Shown: positions 18,348 through 27,398 of the stretch, one piece after another
Position numbering within the stretch: position 1 is the first letter of the stretch
How the letters are laid out: each line of letters starts with the position of its first letter
Source: an uncultured Aquimarina sp.
GTDB lineage: Bacteria; Bacteroidota; Bacteroidia; Flavobacteriales; Flavobacteriaceae
NCBI GenBank assembly: GCA_947500845.1
Contig: CANMTP010000014.1
Span: 41,912-105,911, forward strand
DNA length: 64,000 nucleotides
Reading direction: 5' to 3'
Position numbers and translations under genes: made by a program
The notes under the pieces: generated by a model
What the model was told of the DNA's origin: nothing
The model's database searches: none
The model's input: only the letters and a program-made list of their open reading frames with translations

Positions 18348-20020
18348 TTATTTACGTTTTTCAAACCAAAGGTTTCTCACCCTTCCATTAGATACAAATG
18401 CTCCCGTGACATTTCCTTTTTCATCTCTCTGAAATTTAACAAAATTAAATCCATGATTACCTCTCAGGACATCTTCTTTGATAATTTTCATTTCAAAATC
18501 TCCATGTCTTATGTGATTTCCGGTTATTTTTTTACCATTAGTTGAAATATAATAACTGGTTTTCAGTTCCGGGCTGAAATATTCGCCGACAAATGATTGT
18601 AGTAACTCCTTTGAATAAGGAGTCGGATAGGTTTGAATGCACTGAAAACAGTTGGTGAATTATGATCAATAAATGTTCTCATGGTCTTGCCTTGTTCTTT
18701 GCTCAACTCAAATCGAATTTTAACAGAACTGTCCACCATTTTAAATTCGTTCTTTTTCATGGGAATTATACGAACTTCATTATTTTCAGAGCGAACATAT
18801 CGTAATGTATCATTCTTTAAATAAATTTGACGAACAATGTTGTTTTTATCATTCCAGTATGAGGCAACATATTTCTGCAATGTTTTATTGGAAAGCTTGA
18901 TTGCCTTACTTATATTGGCATTAATTCCCTCATTATTTTTCGTCACATGATCGAGCAGTATTTTAGAAATTTCAACTGCTTTATTGCCAGGTGAGGATGT
19001 AGAAAAATTTGTAATGATCGCAATACTTAACTTTTCATCAGGATATGTACAAATAAAAGATCGATAACCACCAATCGAACCTCCATGTCCAATCCGTTTA
19101 ATACCTCTTAATGAGTCAATCCTTACACCAAAAGCATAATCATTAAATTTTCCATTATTCAAAGGGTCTAATGTAAGCATCATTTCAAAGGCCTTTTCCC
19201 ATTGTGGTTTTGGGTTATAAAAATTTTCAAGCCAATTCAACAAATCATCTGTTGTAGAGTGTATATTTCCAGAACCTACATACCCCCAATATTCGACGGC
19301 TCTGTCAAATCCTTGTTTCCTTGTGTAATAGGAAGTAGCATTATCGGGAACCACTCTGCTATAATCATCTTCAACATAGGTATGTGTCATATCTAGGGGT
19401 ATAAAGATCGATTTTTTCATCCAATCGGTGAACTTCTCTTTGGTTACTTCTTCAATAATTTTTGCCATAAACATATAACCGGTATTGCAGTATAAAAACT
19501 CGTCTCCGGATGGAAAGTTTAAGTCACGTTGGTCTTTCATAATCCTATACAAATCCTCATTAGTCCTGGAATCATCACTTCTCCATCCTGCAAGGGAAAA
19601 TAAGGCATGAAGGCTTCTTAACCCACTGGAATGGTGCAGCATTTGTCGAATAGTAATTGATTCGGCAAATTCGGGGAGATCCGGCATGTACTTTTTAATA
19701 TTATCATCAACCGAGAGTTTTCCCTGAAGATGAAGAAGTACAATTCCCATAGCAGTAAATTGTTTGGAGACAGATGCTACATTAAAGAGCGTACTGGTAG
19801 AATTTGGAACCAAATACTCTAAACTGGCAAGTCCATACGCTTTTGAAAATACAATCTTACCTTCTTTCATAATTCCGATGGACCCTCCCGGATGATTGGG
19901 GACATTCCACTCTCTAAAAATGCTATCAATCTTTTGATATTGAGAAGTTGTTAACTGCGAATGACCCAATTGAAAAAAGAAACCAAAAACAAATATTAAC
20001 AGTATTGACCTGTGTTTCAT
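18348..20020 (-). pseudogene. serine beta-lactamase/DD-peptidase-like protein, frameshifted near C-terminus
   Basis: Start at 20020 (MKHRSILLIFVFGFFFQLGHSQ) gives a signal peptide; an ATG 15 bases upstream is also possible. Class C/PBP-type motifs are intact: Ser83-V-S-Lys86, YCN, and HGG in IGHGGSIGG. After ~435 residues the frame goes wrong: it reads ..FKPIRLLIQRSYYNHLSANISARN and stops at 18563, whereas shifting frame near 18630 gives ..PTPYSKELLQSFVGEYFSPELK.. and continues as a sensible C-terminal beta domain to a stop at 18348. One lost base (a missing T in the KPYP codons) explains it. The catalytic domain is complete, so a shortened protein could still act; alternatively the indel is a sequencing error. 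Family includes DD-peptidases, D-aminopeptidases and esterases. Confidence 0.8.
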
Positions 20021-20041
20021 TTTTAATAAAATCATTGTTTG

Positions 20042-21637
20042 TTATTTTTGTTGCTCATTTTTTACTTTCCTAAGGACTTTTCCTGCCTTTATATTTTGAA
20101 ATACTCCTTCATCAATAGAAAGTTGTCCGTTGATCATCACATAATATATCCCCTCTGGGTACTGATGTGGTTTTTCAAATGTTGCTTTGTCAATAATTGT
20201 TTTTGGATCAAAGATTACTATATCGGCCTTCATTTTTTCTTTAATAATTCCCCTGTCGTTTAAACCAAGGGTCACCGCCGGAAGTTTTGTCATTTTATAT
20301 ATTGCCTCTGATAATGAGAGTACTGATTTTTCTCTAACATAATGTCCTAAAACTCTTGGGAAAGTACCGTACCACCGTGGGTGCGGATGTCCCATTCCGG
20401 GTTTGACCAGTCTTCCATCGGAAGCGATCATGGTTTGCGGATGCTTCATAATTCGCTCTACATCACCTTCATCCATGGCATGAAAAACACACGAAGCACC
20501 TCCTTTTACCTGAGCTTCTATTACGAGATCTGCACCATTTTCTACAGTTGGTGTTAATCCTTTTAACTCGCACCAATATTTCAAAGTCTTTCCCTCAAGT
20601 TCAGGCATCCATTTTACCTTGGCAAATTGTATTCTGTTTAGGTCACTGCCTCCGCGATCATTTAAAATATTGAAAATAATTCCAGACTTGATACTATCTC
20701 TTAGTTTGGGGTTTAGCACTCTTTGTTTAAAGGCATCGTTACCTCCGGCTCTTGCCCAACTTGCAATTAATACAGATATCCCTGTATAGCTGGCATTATA
20801 TGGGTATTGATCCATTTTAATATCAAGTCCAGCGGCCCTAGCAGAATCTACCATAGCCAACGTCCTGGTACTTTTACCCCACATGGGTTTTCCAATTACT
20901 TTATGATGTGTTAATATCACTGGGATATCTGCTTTTTCAGAAATGAAAATAGCTTCTTTTACCGCTTCGAACAACCCTAATCCTTCTTCTCTTAAATGTG
21001 ATGTATAAATTCCTTCTTCGGCTGATGCAGCTTTTGATAGTTCGATAACTTCGTCTACTTTAGAGAAAGCTCCCGGTAAATATTTTAAACCAGTAGAAAT
21101 TCCATACGCTCCTTCTTGCATCGCCTGTTGTATTTGTTCCTTCATAAGATACAATTCTTGTTGAGTAGGAGCTCTGTTTTCTAACCCCATCACATTTTTC
21201 CTAACTGTATTATGTCCGATAAGGTATGTCACATTCATTCCAGTGCCAACTTTTGTCAATGTATCCAGATATTTTCCAAAGGGCCAGGGACTAGACCCAT
21301 CCGGACCACCTAAAGCCGTAGTTACTCCTTGTCTAATATGGCTTTCACAGTTTGGAAGTTCAAGGATAGGATCCAGGTGAGCATGCATGTCGATAAATCC
21401 GGGCGCAACTACCATATTACTGGCATCGATAATACGCATGGCCTTTGCTTTAGAAAGATCTCCTATTTTTTCGATAACATCATCCTTTATGCCTATATCC
21501 ATAGGTATTGCATCACTTCCTGTACCATCATAGATAGCACCATTTTTTATAATAATTGTATATACTTCTTGCTTAGAACAACTACATAAAATAACTGTAA
21601 TTAGGAAGAAACTAAATAAGATATTTGACTTAATCAT
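20042..21637 (-). CDS. N-acyl-D-amino acid deacylase (D-aminoacylase) lipoprotein
   Basis: Lipobox signal (ITVILCSC) then an amidohydrolase-superfamily barrel of the D-aminoacylase subgroup: GFIDMHAHLD (metal His pair), TGLKYLPGAFS, YTSHLREEG, ILTHHKVIG, HAMDEGDVERIM, and MIASDGRLV with the catalytic Asp. Length of 531 fits the family. The reaction is hydrolysis of N-acyl-D-amino acids to the free D-amino acid. Being anchored outside the inner membrane, it could feed D-amino acids to the transaminase encoded directly upstream, whose stop overlaps this start by four bases (translational coupling). Confidence 0.92.
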   Translation of the reverse strand: MIKSNILFSFFLITVILCSCSKQEVYTIIIKNGAIYDGTGSDAIPMDIGIKDDVIEKIGDLSKAKAMRIIDASNMVVAPGFIDMHAHLDPILELPNCESHIRQGVTTALGGPDGSSPWPFGKYLDTLTKVGTGMNVTYLIGHNTVRKNVMGLENRAPTQQELYLMKEQIQQAMQEGAYGISTGLKYLPGAFSKVDEVIELSKAASAEEGIYTSHLREEGLGLFEAVKEAIFISEKADIPVILTHHKVIGKPMWGKSTRTLAMVDSARAAGLDIKMDQYPYNASYTGISVLIASWARAGGNDAFKQRVLNPKLRDSIKSGIIFNILNDRGGSDLNRIQFAKVKWMPELEGKTLKYWCELKGLTPTVENGADLVIEAQVKGGASCVFHAMDEGDVERIMKHPQTMIASDGRLVKPGMGHPHPRWYGTFPRVLGHYVREKSVLSLSEAIYKMTKLPAVTLGLNDRGIIKEKMKADIVIFDPKTIIDKATFEKPHQYPEGIYYVMINGQLSIDEGVFQNIKAGKVLRKVKNEQQK

Positions 21638-22485
21638 GTCTGTTTTTTTAGTGTTAAAAAGGCTTCCTGAAGCTTTTTGGTTATTGGACCTGTATTATTT
21701 CCTTTATAAAAAGAGTATTCATTTATTTGCTGCACAGAAACTATCTGTGTTGTTGTTCCTGTCAAAAAAACTTCGTCCATTAGAAAGATATCTTGTTCTT
21801 TTATTGCCTCCTGTCTAATTTCTATGCCTAAATCATGACAGAGCTGTATCACAATTTGTCGGGTAATACCGTCTAAAATGAAATTATTGGCAGGATGGGT
21901 GTACACTATATTATTTTTTGTAAAGAAAACATTACAATGTGAAGCTTCGGTAATGATACCATCCCGTATTAGAATAGCTTCGTATGCTCCATGTTTCATT
22001 GCATACTCGTTTACCATAACATTGCCTAATAGAGATGTCATTTTAATATCACAACGACCCCACCTATAATCTAATGTAGTGACTGCTTTTATGTGTTTTT
22101 GATTGATTTCTGGAAGTTCAAAAGGCATGATATACATCATTACTGTAGGTGTTACTTCTTTGGGGTAAGCATGTTTTCTTGGAGCAATACCACGAGTAAC
22201 TTGTATGTATACCAAACAATCCCGAAATTCTAAATCTGAAACTTTTCTTAACCTCTTAATATCATTCAAAAGAGAATTAACATCAAAATCTATATTTACT
22301 TTTTGAAGGCAATCTGAGAGACGTTCCAAATGTGCATCTGCATAAAAAAAATCACCATTCACTTGTGTCATCACTTCATAGATACCGTCACCAAATATAA
22401 AACCTCTGTCAAATACAGATATTTTGGCATCTTTATGATCTAATATTTTGCCGTTTAGATACACTTTTTTCGGGTAGCCATTCAT
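21634..22485 (-). CDS. D-amino acid aminotransferase (PLP fold type IV)
   Basis: A cytosolic class-IV aminotransferase of 283 residues, normal size. Signatures: YLNGK, SVFDRGFIFGDGIYE near the N-terminus, the PLP lysine Lys148 in CDIKMTSLLGNVM, EAILIRDGIITEASHCNVFF, and TGTTTQIVSV. This set matches D-alanine/D-amino acid transaminases rather than branched-chain enzymes, although specificity inside fold IV is hard to assign by eye. It would deaminate D-amino acids to 2-oxo acids with 2-oxoglutarate or pyruvate as acceptor. Its stop overlaps the D-aminoacylase start, and a DapB-like dehydrogenase lies 41 bases upstream. Confidence 0.88.
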   Translation of the reverse strand: MNGYPKKVYLNGKILDHKDAKISVFDRGFIFGDGIYEVMTQVNGDFFYADAHLERLSDCLQKVNIDFDVNSLLNDIKRLRKVSDLEFRDCLVYIQVTRGIAPRKHAYPKEVTPTVMMYIMPFELPEINQKHIKAVTTLDYRWGRCDIKMTSLLGNVMVNEYAMKHGAYEAILIRDGIITEASHCNVFFTKNNIVYTHPANNFILDGITRQIVIQLCHDLGIEIRQEAIKEQDIFLMDEVFLTGTTTQIVSVQQINEYSFYKGNNTGPITKKLQEAFLTLKKQT

Positions 22486-22526
22486 TTGCTTTGAGTTAAG
22501 TTTTTTATTTAATATAATGATACGTA

Positions 22527-23522
22527 TTAATTAATGTAACCTGGAACAGGGATTGTCGCCATGGTGTGTAATCCGGGTGTTGCTTTTAAAACACTTTTAA
22601 CACTATTTATAGTGATCGCACAAGTAGCAATATCACCATTTATTCCTGAATCAATTTCTGATACAAATGAAGGAACTCCTTTTATTGTTATTCTATCAAA
22701 AGATCTAGGTTCCCCGATTGCTGCTTTAAAATGCATTTCAATTTTGCTGGTTCCGTTGACATATCCGTGTGATATTTGCTCTACGCCGCGAGCATTACCT
22801 TTCTTAATATTCATTGATGTAACATTTATGTTCTCTTCTGCAATGACCGGTTTAAGATCTTCAGTAACTTCATCTAGCTTTACACCTATACTCTGCGCTA
22901 AGAAATAAACAGACTCTTTTAATCCGACATGCCTTAATGTGCCAGTAATTTCTTTCTTTTTAAAAGCCGTTAAGTCAAGTCCTGCTCCGATTTTTTGTTG
23001 AAAAGGGACTCTTCTGGGTGATGCATCCTGAATACGTTCTACCTTAATGCTCTCAATGTTTTTACATACTGAACTTAATACCGAGGGTAAATAATCCATT
23101 AAAAAACCAGGGTTTACCCCAGTTCCCAGGCAAGCAATATTGTATTTCTTGCAAATAGCATCTATTCTTTCGCTTATTTTAGGGTTTTCCTCCCAGGGAT
23201 AAGATAACTCTTCACAAGTTGATACTATAGATATACCATGTTTGGCCACATCTTCTATTTGTGATTCTAATTTCTGGATATCGGATACTGTGGTTATGAT
23301 AGCTACATCAGGTTTTTTAGAGAGTTTCTGCAGAGCATTATCAATAGTGTTTTCTATGAATACGTTAAAAGCTTTTCCGTTAATAAATTCCCCGAAATCC
23401 TTTCCCTTTAAATCTTTATTAATGTCCACAGCAGCAACAGTTTGTATTTCATTTTTCTCATCAATGTATCTACCTATTTGCCGACCTAACGGACCCAATC
23501 CTATCTGAATTATAGTAATCAT
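22527..23522 (-). CDS. DapB-like NAD(P)-dependent dehydrogenase (2,4-diaminopentanoate dehydrogenase family)
   Basis: N-terminal Rossmann motif IQIGLGPLGRQIGRYI, then DVAIITTVSD, EELSYPW and CLGTGVNPGFLMDYLP, the pattern of 2,4-diaminopentanoate dehydrogenase (ornithine degradation) and other DapB-N-terminal homologues. The 331-residue length fits. No B12-dependent ornithine aminomutase is nearby, so its true substrate here may be another amino acid or imine. It is the first gene of the reverse operon and starts 112 bases from the divergent MocR-type gene; an inverted repeat lies between. Confidence 0.8.
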   Translation of the reverse strand: MITIIQIGLGPLGRQIGRYIDEKNEIQTVAAVDINKDLKGKDFGEFINGKAFNVFIENTIDNALQKLSKKPDVAIITTVSDIQKLESQIEDVAKHGISIVSTCEELSYPWEENPKISERIDAICKKYNIACLGTGVNPGFLMDYLPSVLSSVCKNIESIKVERIQDASPRRVPFQQKIGAGLDLTAFKKKEITGTLRHVGLKESVYFLAQSIGVKLDEVTEDLKPVIAEENINVTSMNIKKGNARGVEQISHGYVNGTSKIEMHFKAAIGEPRSFDRITIKGVPSFVSEIDSGINGDIATCAITINSVKSVLKATPGLHTMATIPVPGYIN

Positions 23523-23583
23523 ATATGTTATCTTTTTTGATTGTCAGATTATTTTACAATATATTACCTTGCAAAGTATAACT

Positions 23584-23602
23584 TGCTCTATAGTTTAGAG
23601 CA
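23584..23602. promoter_or_regulatory. inverted repeat TGCTCTA-N5-TAGAGCA, putative MocR operator
   Basis: A perfect 7+7 inverted repeat with a 5-base spacer (TAGTT) in the 112-base divergent region between the D-amino-acid operon and its regulator gene. Its position would allow control of both directions. MocR regulators often bind direct or inverted half-sites beside the promoter; binding here is inferred. Confidence 0.6.
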
Positions 23603-23633
23603 TACCAATTATTTTTTTTAACGCATAACAGTT

Positions 23634-25154
23634 TTGAACGAAAAATTAAATAGCATTCTCTTTTCTCATGGATTTAACTATCAAAATGACGAGCAGAGTC
23701 TTTATGAGAAATTGTTTAGTTCTATTGCAAAAGTAATTATTGAAAAGAAGTTAAATAAAGGGTATAAATTACCATCTACCAGATTACTTGCTCAGGATTT
23801 AAATTTGTCCCGAAGTACTGTGCTTAAGGCATATGAAATACTTTGTATAGAAAAATATATTAGTGCCGTACATGGTTCAGGTTATTTTGTCAATGATGTA
23901 CAAGATAAAAAGATAAAATATAGTCTGAAAACACCTGTAAAGCATAATCCAAAAACTAATGACAAAGTTCATGTCTATCCTGAAATTTCGAAGAGGGCTA
24001 AACAGTTTCGTAGATGTGTAAGCATAATGAACCGAAGTGAACATAGAGGTATTGCTTTTAGACCCGGTTTACCACCCCTTGATGCATTCCCGGTAAGACA
24101 GTGGCAGAACTTAATGAATAATTACTGGAAAGATGTCACCTATTCTGATTTATCGTATCGAGATGCGCTTGGTCTAGATGGATTAAGAAAGAATATAGCT
24201 AATTATTTAAAGATTTATAGAAATATTCAATGCGATTACAAACAGGTCATTATTGTAACAGGGTCATTACATTCCTTAGCTATTTTAGGAGATTTACTTT
24301 TAGAAAAAGGAGATGAGGTGATTGTTGAAAACCCTACCTATGCTAATGCTTTAGCTATATTTAAAAGTTTAAAGGCAAAAATTATTCCCGCACAAATTGA
24401 TACTGAAGGGATGTCTTTAGAAAGCATCAAGAACATTAAATTAAAAAAGCCTAAACTAATATATACTACACCTTCAAATCAATATCCTACCGGAATTCAA
24501 ATGAGTCTTAAAAGACGTTTGGAACTTCTGGATTGGGCCAATAAAAAAAATTGTTTGATTATAGAAGATGACTATGATCATGAGTTTAGTAATTGGAACA
24601 ATCCTATTACTTCTATTTTTGGTTTAGATACAGGGAACAGGGTGATCTATCAAGGAACTTTTAACAAACTTTTGCACCCTTCAATTAGATTGGGATATTT
24701 AATTGTCCCCACTAATTTTATAGATGACCTTAAAGCAATGTATGAGCAAACCTTAAGGTTTGTTTCTCCGGTAACCCAGAAGGTGATGTCTGATTTTATA
24801 GAAAAGGATTATTTAAATCAGCATTTGCGAAAAGTTGTTCAAATTTCCAATGAACGTAGAGCCTTTTTTATAGATTGCTTTAAGAACTATTTTGAAAAAG
24901 ATATAAATATTCACCCTGTAAATAATGGTCTACATCTCATAGCAAAACTACCAGAACATATGGATGATGTAGAAATTTCGAATTTTTTAGGAAGTCAGGA
25001 GATTGTTGCATTTCCTTATAGCAAGTATTTTATAAAAAACAGAAGACAAAATGGTTTAGTCATGGGGTTTTCATCGGTAAGTAAACCTGTTATTAAACAA
25101 AATTTGGAAAAAATGGCTCGACTTTTTAATGATCATTATTCACTAAAAGGTTAA
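23634..25154 (+). CDS. MocR-type (GntR/aminotransferase) transcriptional regulator
   Basis: An N-terminal winged helix of GntR type (about 20-90: LNKGYKLPSTRLLAQDLNLSRSTVLKAYEIL) is fused to a fold-type I aminotransferase domain (about 130-500). The PLP lysine is Lys345 in YQGTFNKLLHPSIRLGYL, with IIEDDYDHEF carrying the PLP-ring Asp and TPSNQYPTG before it. The only usable start is a TTG at 23634; an in-frame stop lies 15 bases upstream. MocR proteins sense PLP or amino-acid derivatives. Divergent placement next to a D-amino-acid operon makes it the probable regulator of that operon. Confidence 0.9.
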   Translation: MNEKLNSILFSHGFNYQNDEQSLYEKLFSSIAKVIIEKKLNKGYKLPSTRLLAQDLNLSRSTVLKAYEILCIEKYISAVHGSGYFVNDVQDKKIKYSLKTPVKHNPKTNDKVHVYPEISKRAKQFRRCVSIMNRSEHRGIAFRPGLPPLDAFPVRQWQNLMNNYWKDVTYSDLSYRDALGLDGLRKNIANYLKIYRNIQCDYKQVIIVTGSLHSLAILGDLLLEKGDEVIVENPTYANALAIFKSLKAKIIPAQIDTEGMSLESIKNIKLKKPKLIYTTPSNQYPTGIQMSLKRRLELLDWANKKNCLIIEDDYDHEFSNWNNPITSIFGLDTGNRVIYQGTFNKLLHPSIRLGYLIVPTNFIDDLKAMYEQTLRFVSPVTQKVMSDFIEKDYLNQHLRKVVQISNERRAFFIDCFKNYFEKDINIHPVNNGLHLIAKLPEHMDDVEISNFLGSQEIVAFPYSKYFIKNRRQNGLVMGFSSVSKPVIKQNLEKMARLFNDHYSLKG

Positions 25155-25202
25155 TCATTAAAGTACTACAGTCATTTTTCTGAACAAATCAATTTAAATA
25201 AA

Positions 25203-25230
25203 AAATCCAATCATTATAGTGATTGGATTT
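25203..25230. terminator. bidirectional hairpin terminator after MocR gene
   Basis: AAATCCAATCA / TGATTGGATTT arms with a 6-base loop, flanked by an A-run on the left and T-run on the right, about 50 bases past the MocR stop. Confidence 0.75.
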
Positions 25231-25234
25231 TTGG

Positions 25235-25251
25235 TCGGGGGTGGCAAGGTT
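25235..25251 (-). repeat. decayed tRNA-Pro 3'-end fragment (att-site relic)
   Basis: Minus strand ends CCTTGCCACCCCCGA against CCTGCCACCCCGA at the 3' end of tRNA-Pro(TGG) at 32236: identical except for two single-base insertions, same orientation. It marks the left side of the efflux region, as expected if an element integrated at the tRNA 3' end. Confidence 0.45.
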
Positions 25252-25508
25252 ATACTCTTTCCACACAATTTTTTTATATACCAATCAGTTACAGATTAAA
25301 AAACTTAGCCGTTATCCGATTTGTTGACGGTACTATAAATGAACTTAAAGTAAAATGCTTTACTTTCTGATTGTACAAATATATCACTTGCGTAATTTAA
25401 AACTATACAAGAGCAAATTAATTTATGTTCTAAATCCTGAACATTGAAAATTGGTTCTTAAAAAAAATTTGTTTTAAGAAACCGACCACGATGTTAATAA
25501 AAAGTTAA
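25252..25508. other. non-coding stretch before the marR operon
   Basis: AT-rich, no supported gene. It holds the 18-bp direct repeat copy and, at its right end, leads into the marR operator palindrome. No integrase remnant was recognised. Confidence 0.4.
25311..25328 (+). repeat. left copy of an 18-bp direct repeat flanking the efflux region
   Basis: GTTATCCGATTTGTTGAC; the right copy at 32117-32134 differs at one base. Both copies lie outside the marR-RND genes and inside the tRNA-derived sites. Confidence 0.5.
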
Positions 25509-25530
25509 ACATGTTGTATATACAACATGT
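25509..25530. promoter_or_regulatory. MarR operator palindrome O1
   Basis: A perfect 22-bp palindrome with the 18-bp core ATGTTGTATATACAACAT, ending 17 bases before the marR ATG (25548). A TTG in its left half and TATCTTTA at 25536-25543 resemble a Bacteroidota promoter, so repressor binding would block it. The same core recurs at 25963. Confidence 0.8.
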
Positions 25531-25547
25531 ATTTATATCTTTACCAC

Positions 25548-25949
25548 ATGAAATATGCACTACAACATTGTATCGGATTTAGATTAAGGCGTCTATCCCG
25601 GATAGCTGACGGACATATCAGGAAATTTTTGGGCGACCATAAAATCACTGAGAATCAAATGACCATATTGTTCACTTTGCACGAGTTGGGTAAAGTAGAG
25701 CAAGGTAAGGTCGGTGAAGTACTTTGTCTGGAGCGCTCTACCGTGAGCAGGAATATCAAACTTTTGGAAAAACTGAACCTAGTGTTACGAACTACGGATT
25801 ATAGGCCAGAGGTTGAGCTGACTCCCGAAGGTATGAACTTGGTAAATGAAATTATACCCGAATGGGAAAAGGCCATGGATGTGCTTGTGGGAAATCTTGA
25901 GGAGGAAGGAATGGTCAGCTTGAAAAAATTGGAAAACAAAATGATATAA
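25548..25949 (+). CDS. MarR-family transcriptional regulator
   Basis: The ATG at 25548 is preferred to the ATG at 25527, which lies inside the operator palindrome. The ~133-residue protein has the winged-helix MarR fold: FRLRRLSRIADGHIRKFL, ITENQMTILFTLHELGKV, GEVLCLERSTVSRNIKLLEKLNLV (recognition helix) and the wing RTTDYRPEVELTPEG. It lies directly upstream of a TolC/adaptor/RND operon and between two identical palindromes, so it is very likely the autoregulated repressor of the efflux genes. The ligand is unknown. Confidence 0.9.
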   Translation: MKYALQHCIGFRLRRLSRIADGHIRKFLGDHKITENQMTILFTLHELGKVEQGKVGEVLCLERSTVSRNIKLLEKLNLVLRTTDYRPEVELTPEGMNLVNEIIPEWEKAMDVLVGNLEEEGMVSLKKLENKMI

Positions 25950-25958
25950 AAATTTAAA

Positions 25959-25984
25959 ATATATGTTGTATATACAACATATAT
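25959..25984. promoter_or_regulatory. MarR operator palindrome O2 (upstream of tolC-like gene)
   Basis: A perfect 26-bp palindrome carrying the same 18-bp core as O1, located just after the marR stop and 60 bases before the TolC-like ATG. It would give the repressor independent control over the efflux genes. Confidence 0.8.
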
Positions 25985-26044
25985 AAATATTAAGTGTAGA
26001 GTTTTCAATCCCGCCAAAGCGGACATTAGATTAATACAATCATT

Positions 26045-27396
26045 ATGAATACAAGAACGTACCTACAAGCAACGATACTTTCATTTTCAAGTGTAATAGG
26101 CTTTTCGCAAGACACATTAGAAGCCTATGTAGAAGAGGGGTTGCTTAACAATAGACAATATTTGAAAGAACGGCTCAATACGGATATTTCAAAGGAAGAA
26201 AACAAAATAGCCAAAAATCTTTTTCTACCAGATGTATCTTTCAACGCCAGCTATATCCTCGCGGAAGGGGGAAGAACCATTGATATTCCTATTGGCGATT
26301 TGTTCAATCCGGTCTACGCGACCTTGAACCAATTAACGGCTTCTGAGCGATTCCCAACAAATTTGAAAAATGTAAATGAACAACTGTTGCCGAACAACTT
26401 CCACGAAACCAAAATACGTATCGTTCAGCCCATTCTGAATACGGATATCTATTATGGCCAGAAAGCGAGCAACGCAAACATTTCGGTGAATCAGGCAAGA
26501 GAAACGGCCTATAAAAATCAACTGTCCTTTCAGATACGCAAGGCTTATTATGACCACCTGAAGCTTGTGGAACAGAAAGCCATCCTGGATAGCACACGTA
26601 TTTTATTAAAAGAATTGGTGCGCGTCAACGGAAAGTTCGTCAAATACGAGATAGCTACCAAAGATGTACTATATAATGCTGAAGCACAGCTTTACCGCAT
26701 TGATGCGCAACTGGCAACGGTACAAAAGAATATTGCCCTGTCCCGTAATTTTTTCAATTTTCTATTGAACAAAGATTTAGAGGCTGAAATAATTATCGAT
26801 GAATCTATTGGATTTGAACGGGAGCGTTTCATCATTTCAAAATTAAAGAAAACGGCACTTACCAATCGAAGTGAACTCAAAGGTATTGAAAAAGGTATCG
26901 AAGCAAATGACTACGAAGTTAAGCGGAATAAAGGATTTCTCGTTCCGGATATATCTGCCGCTGCTGAATTCGGATATCAGGGGTTTGGATATGACTTTGA
27001 CCAAAATCAGGACTATTATTTATTGAGTTTTAACCTTTCTTGGCCCATATTCCAAGGTGGCAGAAATAAATCAAAGGTGCGAAGGGCAAAACTGCGGAAA
27101 GAACAATTGGAAACCGATTATTCAGCAGTGGAGAACAGTATTCTTCTGGAAGCCTCAAAGGGATATTACGAGTATGAAGAGTCTTTGGCCGTTTACACCA
27201 ACTATCCCAGCTTAAAAGTGCACAAGAAAATTTCAAGATTATTGAAGCAAAATACAGACAGAGCCAAGTGCTGCTGGTCGAATTTAATGAAGTAAGAACA
27301 CAATTGACCACCGCACAACTCAATGAATCCATTGCCCGCTTCAATATCAAAATAGCAAGGGCAAACCTAATAAGAATAACACAAAACAATTTATAA
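26045..27396 (+). pseudogene. TolC-family outer membrane efflux protein, frameshifted near C-terminus
   Basis: Signal peptide MNTRTYLQATILSFSSVIGFSQ, then two TolC/OEP repeats: AYVEEGLLNNRQYLKERL, KAYYDHLKLVEQKAILDSTR, PDISAAAEFGYQGFGYDF, LSWPIFQGGRNKSKVRRAK. At codon ~388 (27206-27208, ccc) the frame breaks: it reads YPSLKVHKKISRLLKQ.. and stops at 27295, while the alternative frame gives QLKSAQENFKIIEAKYRQSQVLLVEFNEV.. to a stop at 27394-27396, two bases before the adaptor ATG. That ~60-residue tail is a classic TolC helix, so a one-base loss (or two-base gain) is the simplest reading. Without the tail the helical barrel would probably fail; check for assembly error. Confidence 0.8.
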
Positions 27397-27398
27397 CG

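Noticed and set aside
22561..22908. 115-codon forward ORF inside the DapB-like gene
   Set aside because: Antisense shadow of a strong Rossmann-fold gene.
26304..26597. 97-codon reverse ORF inside the TolC-like gene
   Set aside because: Shadow frame of a gene clearly coded on the plus strand.
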